Shown one piece after another: positions 29,257 to 35,095 of a stretch of 35,095 nt of DNA. Positions within the stretch are counted from its first letter, which is position 1. Each line of letters begins with the position of its first letter. Under the pieces are notes generated by a model. That model was given only the letters and a program-made list of their open reading frames with translations. It made no database searches and was not told where the DNA came from. The position numbers and the translations under genes are program-made. The stretch spans positions 1-35,095 of the forward strand of contig JAAVTG010000712.1 of the NCBI GenBank assembly GCA_011947345.1, read 5' to 3'. This DNA comes from Phytophthora quininea. Lineage: Eukaryota > Oomycota > Peronosporomycetes > Peronosporales > Peronosporaceae.

Positions 29257-30902
29257 TTACTCCTGCTTGGATTTCTTAGCAGCACGCTTCGCTTTCCATC
29301 GTCTGAGTTCGCGCACGAGTCCCAACAAGAAGGGTAAGATAAGAGGTGCCAACAGCGGCGCATACACTCCAAGCATTTGCTCCTGAGGAAAGTATAGCTG
29401 CCGGATCATAGTGTGATCATAGTACGCAGCGTCAGTGAGTTCTGATGCTTGGCGCGCCCTAGTCAACAGACCGCGCAGGTCTGCAACGGCCACGCACTCT
29501 TGTTTGTCATGGATGTTGTTATCGCAAAGGATGGACTCTAGTCTGGTGACAGCCGTATCCACTCGAGACTGCACACGCTCCAGCACACTCAGCTCCGGCA
29601 GTGTCTCTACAAGCTCCAGGGTAGACTGCAATGTTTCGATTGCCGTCTGCATGAGATTAGCAAAGCGATCACGCATAACAACATCCAGCTCCCAGTCCGT
29701 TACCCCATCAGCGGGCGAAGGCAGAAACACGATTCGCTGTTTTGAGTTTGCACTCGCCGCGTTTTCCTTTCGTTGCCTGTCAACGAAATCTGAGACGCCA
29801 AGCAGCGAGCGAAATTCAGTGACAAATAATCCCATGAGACGCTGTAGTTCCTTCCGCTTTGCAGTGGCAACATTTGCTGGGGTATCGCCCCAGAAGGGAG
29901 ACCATTTAGCGCGTGCGGGTTCAAGATGACAGCGGTGCCCCATCCTGGCAACTCGAACGAGGTTGGGAGGCTTGTACTACTTGATGACTGGTCACTTGGG
30001 CGGATATACAGAGGAGCATGCGCAGTATCAGGAAGCGCTGCCATGAAATGCAAAACCTGCTCGCGATCATCCAACACTGAGGCATCCAAGAAATCGTTAG
30101 CACTCTTGAACTGCTTCAGATCCTCAGCGTTCAAATGAAACGCCGATCCGTCGGCATTTGGCGTGACTTCCTTGGCCAGTCTGGCATAGTTCACCACCTG
30201 CGTCTCCACTGTGAAGTTGGCGACAGCTGAAAACTTGTGCAGCATCTTCCCCATGTATTGCTGCACCAGGTTCTCCAGATCCACGTCCCACGGCGTCAAC
30301 GGGTTCTCCTTCAGCACTGAAAATTGCAGTCGGTAGTGCAGTGCTCTCCTGGCCATTTTGGTCTCCGACGTGTCCGTCTTTAATCTGGATTGGGGGTACA
30401 CGTGGTCTCGAATTACTCTCTCGATGGAAGAATACACCGCATCTCCCTCTTGAATTTGACACTGAAAGGTCCACGCATGGCGATACTTCCCCACAAACAA
30501 CTCTGGAGAGTTCTTTGCTTCATCACATAACAAGAACACACTAAAACCAGTGTCTTGGGTGTCTGGTAGCAGCGTTTTGAGCAGCTCGTCGACTTCTTGG
30601 GCTCCTTTAGCAGCTGCGTGTTGGACGGATCGACTCTGGTCGGAATCGAATTGCAATTGCTGCGTTGAATATTCGACACTTGTCGTACTGGAAAATGACT
30701 TGATCTTTGTAAAGGGCTGCAGGCTGAAGAGCGTAACCTGGAGCTTGTCGCCGGAGAAGCGCGAGTCCGACCAGGAGAGCCGCTGGATGCGCTCCACGGG
30801 CAGCGGGACGCGCTCTACTTGGGTGAGGTGCCAGGCGATGGGCGAAACCAGCACGGCGAACAGCACGAAGGCGCCCACGATCTGCAGCCGCGTGCCGGCC
30901 AT
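29257..30902 (-). CDS. PIGS: PIG-S, GPI transamidase subunit, copy 2, one frame break
   Basis: This is the mirror copy of 16212-17857. It keeps the reading across SETKMARRALHYRL, where copy 1 is broken, but loses one base at 29887/29888 (GGGGCGATACC in sense, against GGGGACGATACC in copy 1), so it runs out of frame after LNGLPSG. Each copy is thus whole where the other fails. One substitution gives LLTRARQ instead of LLTMARQ near 29460. The corrected length is again 548 aa. Without read support neither copy can be called non-functional. Confidence 0.9.
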
Positions 30903-30917
30903 CTCTCGTCGACGTGG

Positions 30918-30943
30918 CGTAACCCGATCTAAAGAGGGTTACG
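30918..30943. promoter_or_regulatory. Perfect 8-bp inverted repeat before PIG-S, copy 2
   Basis: The arms 30918-30925 (CGTAACCC) and 30936-30943 (GGGTTACG) are the mirror of 16171-16196 and lie 15 bp upstream of the PIG-S start. Confidence 0.5.
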
Positions 30944-31158
30944 TTTTGAAGCGAAATTGGACTCTGACTTGTGCGGAATGCCAAGCGCACAGCACGATAA
31001 AGTGTTGCTAAGAGTGACGATGTATGGACTACGTTGAAGAATTATCAAGTAGTTTAGCAGCGAGAGAGGCTGTGCCCGCCAGGGTTTTTGTTTTGTCGAC
31101 CCGAAGCACGCAGGCCCTCTTTACGTTACCGCCTTGCCACTTGTCCTTCGCACGACTT

Positions 31159-31560
31159 CTATTTGAACTTGAAGCCTTTGTGTTTGTGCTTGTATTTGTA
31201 GTGCTTGTGCTTGTGGTGCTTGTAGTGGCCGCCGTAGACGACGCCCGGGTACGCCACGTATCCAGGCTGGGGTGCGACGTAGCCCGGCGACATGGTGGCC
31301 TGCACGAAGAGCTGGCGTCCTTGTGCCGCATAGTACGCCTGCGCTTGAGGCGGAGGGTACGCATTCGGCGGGTAGCCTGGCGCCGCCGGGTAGCCTTGCG
31401 GCGGGTATCCAGGCGCGGCATAGCCCTGCGGCGGGGGCGGGTAACCTTGCGGCGGCGGCGGCGCATACCCAGGCTGCGGCGGCGGGTATCCTTGAGGCGG
31501 GTATCCAGGTTGCCCGGGCGGCGGGTAGCCTCCGGGCGGCGGGTAGTTGCCGCCGTACAT
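31159..31560 (-). CDS. YPPX-repeat, Lys/His-tailed protein, copy 2
   Basis: This is the 133-aa mirror copy of 15527-15955. It lacks the extra PPQGYPAAPG unit of copy 1 but has one more Gln (APPPPQGYP) and YPPNAYPP where copy 1 has YPSNAYPP. The frame is open throughout. All length differences are multiples of three, as expected for a repeat protein kept in frame. Confidence 0.75.
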   Translation of the reverse strand: MYGGNYPPPGGYPPPGQPGYPPQGYPPPQPGYAPPPPQGYPPPPQGYAAPGYPPQGYPAAPGYPPNAYPPPQAQAYYAAQGRQLFVQATMSPGYVAPQPGYVAYPGVVYGGHYKHHKHKHYKYKHKHKGFKFK

Positions 31561-31705
31561 GATGGAGACAGCTTCTAGCAGTCGCTTCTTTGGCAGATTC
31601 TGGAATGGCTTCAATCGAGCAAAAATGGTGGCTTTCCTACCGTGTTTTGAAACGTAACCCGAGTAACCGAGCCTAGCCAGTTTCCTGTTTTCCATCGAAA
31701 GTGCG
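31561..31705. promoter_or_regulatory. Divergent promoter region of YPPX gene and PEN-2, copy 2
   Basis: 145 bp lie between the two ATGs. CGTAACCC is at 31653-31660, followed by GAGTAACCGA, so two GTTAC-type boxes again lie in direct orientation as in copy 1. Confidence 0.45.
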
Positions 31706-32172
31706 ATGCCGAGGCGCGAGACGGACACGGACACGCCCGTGCTGGAGGAGACGGCGCGGCCGACGGCCCCGAGCAACGGGGACGCCAACAACCGCGGCAA
31801 CTTCACGCGCAACCTGAACAAGGAGTCGGACGAGAGCGTGGCGCGCAAGATGTTCTTGGGGGCTGCGCCTTCCTGCCGTGGCTGCACCTGGTCAACGTCA
31901 TCTTCTTCCGCAAGCAGTTCCAGGACGCCACCGTGGACCCATCGGTCACGATCTGTACGAGGATACACAAATGGGTTCTGTGTACTCTTATTACTTGAGA
32001 CTGACGCTGTTTTGGGCGTGCTGCAGGGGTGCGACGGTCGTTCATGGGCTTCTGCTTCTGGACGGTGCTCTTTGTGGCCTGGGTGCTCGTCTTCCAACTC
32101 AACTGGAAGGACTTTGGCTGGCAGAGTCTGGTGATGGTCGTGCCTGACGAGGACGTGGACGCGGGCTGGTAG
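31706..32172 (+). CDS. PEN2: PEN-2 homologue, copy 2, frame break
   Basis: This is the mirror copy of 14917-15383. Exon 1 is 31706-31954, intron 31955-32026 and exon 2 32027-32172, ending DEDVDAGW. The frame fails at the same codon as copy 1 but by a different sequence: TTCTTGGGGGCTGC here, TTCTTCGGGGCTGC there. Both are one base shorter than a TTC-TTC-GGG-GGC-TGC reading, which would give the family's FFGGCAFLP. The two losses therefore look independent. Confidence 0.85.
31955..32026 (+). other. PEN2: PEN-2 intron, copy 2 (72 bp)
   Basis: It has the same GTACGAGG donor and GTGCTGCAG acceptor as in copy 1, with one or two substitutions inside. Confidence 0.8.
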
Positions 32173-32355
32173 GCGGTCTTCGATCGAGCCGACCCCTGTA
32201 CCATGATTTACTGCCCAAGAAATGCGACGGATCGCAGGCTGACAAGGGCATTGGTAGCTTCGCCTGAACGACACTTTCTTGTGAGCATATTGCATGTTAA
32301 AAAGTTTCACTTCCTTCAAAGCATTCATTGTTAAGCTAATTCACTAGCACTTTGT

Positions 32356-33150
32356 CTACACGAGCCACCGCAACGCACTCTCCAGCAGATCGTCACCGTC
32401 CACAACGACCTCCTGCTTCACCACAACGTCCACCAGCTCGTATAGCTCCTCCACGTCCTCCAAACACAGCGGCGTCGGCGTCCGGAACGGCTCCAAGTCG
32501 GCACTCACCTGACGAGGAGACCGGTGCAGTGACGGCGTCGGAAAGTCGAGCAGCTCTTTGAACTTCAGCTCCGGCGAGAACGAGGCCATCCCCACCGCCG
32601 TCGCCAACGGAGCAACTTCCCTCTTGATCGGGTCGAACAGAGTAATTGGGTGCGTGTTGACGGCCTCTCCGCTCGTAGCACGCAGCCGCTTGCGCTTCTC
32701 CAGTCGCCGCTGGTTGCGGTTCGCCTTGGCGCGGTGGAACGCGCACATGCTGTGCAGCGCGCCCGTCTTCTTGACCGTGCGGGCGCGCAGGCAGTGCTTG
32801 CTCGGGTATCGGCAGCGCAGCGCCGGGTCCGAGGCGATCTCGTGCGGCAGCGGGTCTTCCTCCACCAGGATCTCCTCTCCGTCGTCGTCGTGGCCGGCGG
32901 TGGGCAGGCCCAGCGCGGAGGCCGAGGTGAGGACGACCGGCGTCAGTGTCGATGTTGATGTCGATGTCGATGTCGATGTAGGTGCCGGTGCTAGTGCTAG
33001 TGCCGATGCGGGTCTGTCCGACACAGGCAATGCTCGCTTCTTGCCGATGAGCGTCGGTGTCGTGGTCGTGGTCGTGGTCGTGGTGGTCTTGGCGGTGGCG
33101 GTCCGATCCATAGCGGCGGTGGTGGAAATCATTGCAGGCATTGCCGTCAT
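32356..33150 (-). CDS. CRYPSKHC-domain protein, YR copy E
   Basis: The frame is intact at about 264 aa from ATG 33150. It differs in the low-complexity part: an inserted PASALALAPAP segment and a longer TSTST array, with fewer residues in the Thr tract. The Cys/His core and KRKRLRATS tail match copy D. The stop TAG gives ALRWLV. A 422-codon open frame overlapping it in another phase is compositional. Confidence 0.65.
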   Translation of the reverse strand: MTAMPAMISTTAAMDRTATAKTTTTTTTTTTPTLIGKKRALPVSDRPASALALAPAPTSTSTSTSTSTLTPVVLTSASALGLPTAGHDDDGEEILVEEDPLPHEIASDPALRCRYPSKHCLRARTVKKTGALHSMCAFHRAKANRNQRRLEKRKRLRATSGEAVNTHPITLFDPIKREVAPLATAVGMASFSPELKFKELLDFPTPSLHRSPRQVSADLEPFRTPTPLCLEDVEELYELVDVVVKQEVVVDGDDLLESALRWLV

Positions 33151-34388
33151 GGTGGAGCGATGCGGTGCAGAAGCAAATCCGAGCAGACAGACAGACAGAC
33201 AAGCGATCACGTCGAGGCCGATCCAAAAGTGAAGACGGCGAGGAACAGCTTGGGGGACAGGTGAGGTGGACACGTACATGTAAATACGTCGAGCAAGCTT
33301 CGAGTCGTGGCCCGCTCTCCAGACGCATCCCACGGTGTGACTTCGCTACAGCTCGGAGAACCAGCGGGTTTAACCACCCGCCTGCCGTTGGCCCAGAGTC
33401 GGGCTCAAGTGGCTCGAGTGGCTCGAGTAGCTCCAGGTGTCGGTGCCAAGCGAGTGTATTCCGCTTGCAGCTGGTGACGACTGCGATTGCAGAGATCGAA
33501 TCGAAGGCAGCCGAGTCGGGGCTGGGCCCTGCCCTGCTCAAGTCGCGTCGAGCATCGACTTCGTGCACGGCCTGCCCTATAGCCGCTTCAACGCGGTCTC
33601 CGCTTCTTCCAGTCTTCCAGCGGTATCCGGCGTCGGAGACACGAAGTCGGCGGCTGATCATGGCTTCCTGTGCTTGTCTGCACGGCAGCGGTCAGCCCTT
33701 TGGCGTCGACGCTCGACAGTCTTGCAGCCGATCTTGTCGGCGTTGAGGCGTCGGCGTCCGCGTCCGCGTCCGCGTCGGCGTCAGCGTCGTGGTGAAGGTG
33801 CCTGACCTCCCAGCCGGCCCCGGCGCAGCGTGAATCACCCCACCGAGGCGCAACGTGCGGCGTCTTGAGGTCGTCGCCGAGCAGATGATCGCCGCGACAA
33901 CGGGCGTTAGCTGCCGCAACGCTCAGGTTTGACGCGAGTTACTCACGTGCAATGGAGACTGCGCTGCAGGCTGGTTTCACCGAGACATGACGCCGCTCGG
34001 CAACATGAGTCAGCCTCTCTGGAGCCGAGTATGGAGGCCGACGGAGCGAGCAGGCGGGTCTGGTGAAGAGATATGCTGTCGAGGAAGCCGACACGAAGCT
34101 TCATCGCCTGCGAAGGAGGGCATTGCCTATGGTTTGCGTTGGCGCTTGGTCATTGCACTCGGCCTTCCGAGTCGGAGGGAATTCAGCACGCGTTCGTCTC
34201 CATACGCGGCCGCCGCGGTCCCACCGTCGTCGACGACTTGAGTCACGCTTTCAGCGCATCGCCTTTTGACTTACCGCGGTGACGACGCGGCCTTGAGAGG
34301 AGTGTCGACAGACATTCGGACTCGGAAGGTGTCCACGTTGCAACCAGCCGCGGGTGCACTGCTCCGAATATCGAGGTATTGGCATTGG
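32356..34388 (-). repeat. YR repeat unit, copy E
   Basis: This is the outer unit of the right arm and the positional partner of copy B. Its ORF and proximal upstream part belong to the C/D subtype, while the distal part (about 34055-34150) shows B-like bases such as GCATTGCCTATG. It is therefore a mosaic. It continues without interruption through TTTTCGAGTCGA into the tip shared with 4882-5088, providing the empty site for the left-arm insertions. Confidence 0.85.
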
Positions 34389-34594
34389 GCTTTTCGAGTC
34401 GATCGCTAGAGCGCCGTGCAGATGCATTCTAATGTGCGTTGACCACTACTTTGACAGAACCCCCGCTTCGATGATCAGACACACAAACCGTGAGCGTGTG
34501 TTCTTTGGTAGAGCTCCCCCTGCCAATGCGGATGAACAACAAAGTGACTTATTTGCCTAGTTAAACTACACGTTTGTACGGTAAGCTTGAAGGT
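34389..34594 (-). repeat. Outer tip of right inverted arm
   Basis: This is the reverse complement of 4882-5088. It ends at GCTTGAAGGT, after which the two sides share nothing, so this is the outer boundary of the duplication. Confidence 0.75.
34438..34560 (+). pseudogene. Conserved 3' coding fragment (about 40 codons), right copy
   Basis: GTTGACCACTAC leads through RHTNRERVFFGRAPP to DEQQSDLFA and TAG 34558-34560. It is the inverted partner of 4916-5038, with mostly silent differences. No start or upstream exon is recognisable; upstream it runs directly into YR sequence. Confidence 0.4.
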
Positions 34595-35095
34595 ATGGGC
34601 AAGGGGGCCTTGTCAGCGACAAGACCAAGGTTCAACACCTACCGGTAGTAGTGGATCTCACTAGCAGTGACGGCGAGGGGACCGAGACGGAAGGCGAGGA
34701 GTAAGCACCCGGGTGGAGGACCCGCGACCCGTACGTCGCTGAGGACTAGTGTCAGCAGGAGTGACGGACTGATGACGGCCGAACGGAGTTGGTGAACGGG
34801 TAGCAGCAGGAGGTGACGGACTGGTAGCAGCAGGACGGAGGGCTGCGGAAAAGGGGAATAGTTGAAGGAGGTGCGAGATTGAAGTGGGAGATGAAAAGGT
34901 TCCCGTATGTAACAGTGCACACATACGGGGTACCAACTGTCTGGTACCACCGGAACTGACTGCTGACCAAGTTGAAGTGGAGACCACGGAAGATCGCAAG
35001 GACAGGTGGCACGACGGACGAGCACGTGGAGACCAAGTCCAGCGGAGCGGGTGAGCGCTGGAAGGGCTTCATTCGACTGCGCTGAGTCGACAGGA
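34595..35095. other. Right-edge sequence, possibly the start of another LTR element
   Basis: These 500 bp share nothing with the left side of the duplication and have no convincing coding sequence. TGTCAGCGACAAG at 34611 could be an LTR start. The stretch is rich in short GACGGACTG-type repeats and carries a perfect 9-bp inverted repeat (CCCGTATGT, 10-base loop, ACATACGGG, 34902-34929), followed by two GGTACC sites. The element assignment is a guess, since the other end lies outside the window. Confidence 0.3.
34902..34929. repeat. Perfect 9-bp hairpin
   Basis: CCCGTATGT (34902-34910) and ACATACGGG (34921-34929) can pair fully around a 10-base loop. It could be an RNA hairpin in an LTR leader. 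No function is shown. Confidence 0.45.

Larger units (their letters stand above)
24874..34388 (-). repeat. Right arm of large inverted duplication
   Basis: This arm is the reverse complement of 12737-22236. With 34389-34594 (matching 4882-5088) the uninterrupted right arm is about 9.7 kb. It lacks both insertions seen in the left arm. It carries YR-D, the TM-LRR gene, PIG-S, the YPPX gene, PEN-2 and YR-E. Confidence 0.9.

Noticed and set aside
32393..33661. 422-codon frame in YR copy E overlapping the main ORF
   Set aside because: It is open only in copy E, in a different phase, and consists of Arg/Gly/His-rich low complexity read out of the real ORF.
1..35095. tRNA, rRNA or CRISPR array
   Set aside because: I saw no tRNA-like cloverleaf, rRNA core sequence or regularly spaced short repeats with unique spacers. 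The tandem repeats are microsatellites or protein repeats.

Overview
The window reads as nuclear DNA of a Phytophthora-like oomycete (Peronosporales). Supporting signs are short GT-AG introns (55-72 bp), very compact intergenic spaces, an oomycete-style multi-pass membrane LRR protein, a YPPX-repeat protein, and a Ty3/gypsy chromovirus. The species cannot be fixed from sequence alone.

Layout. (1) 2-913: the 3' part of a glycosyltransferase-like gene, convergent with SEC13 (1336-2345, minus). (2) A roughly 2.2-kb repeat, here called the YR unit after its CRYPSKHC motif, occurs five times: YR-A 2550-4765 (-), YR-B 12737-14740 (+, with its 5' piece at 4882-5088), YR-C 20050-22236 (+), YR-D 24874-27066 (-) and YR-E 32356-34594 (-). 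Each holds an ORF of about 260-270 codons with a Cys/His-rich basic domain. (3) YR-B is interrupted by nested insertions: a 1025-bp TG...CA solo-LTR-like element (5089-12732) that itself holds a complete, young chromovirus (5373-11986; 501/502-bp LTRs, TSD TACAG). (4) Between YR-B and YR-C lies a block of four genes: a PEN-2 homologue (-), a YPPX/lysine-histidine protein (+), PIG-S (+) and a transmembrane LRR protein (-). (5) A unique 2.6-kb spacer carries PAT1. (6) The same block returns in reverse order and orientation between YR-D and YR-E. (7) The right edge (34595-35095) looks like the start of another retroelement.

The main structure is therefore an inverted duplication with arms of about 9.7 kb (4882-5088 plus 12737-22236, against 24874-34594) around a single-copy PAT1. 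YR units sit at every boundary. YR-B and YR-E occupy equivalent positions but belong to different sequence subtypes, which points to gene conversion. Both nested insertions are in the left arm only, so they followed the duplication.

The genes are mostly housekeeping genes of the secretory pathway and RNA turnover: COPII coat and nuclear pore (SEC13), gamma-secretase (PEN-2), GPI transamidase (PIG-S) and mRNA decapping (PAT1). They do not form one pathway. Nearly every gene here is broken by one or more small indels. Almost all of these fit the loss of one or two bases, often in homopolymers, and they usually differ between the two arms. I read most of them as consensus errors of a long-read assembly, so 'broken' below should not be taken as 'pseudogene' without read support. 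Motif GGGTTACG/CGTAACCC recurs at the promoters of SEC13, PEN-2/YPPX and PIG-S.
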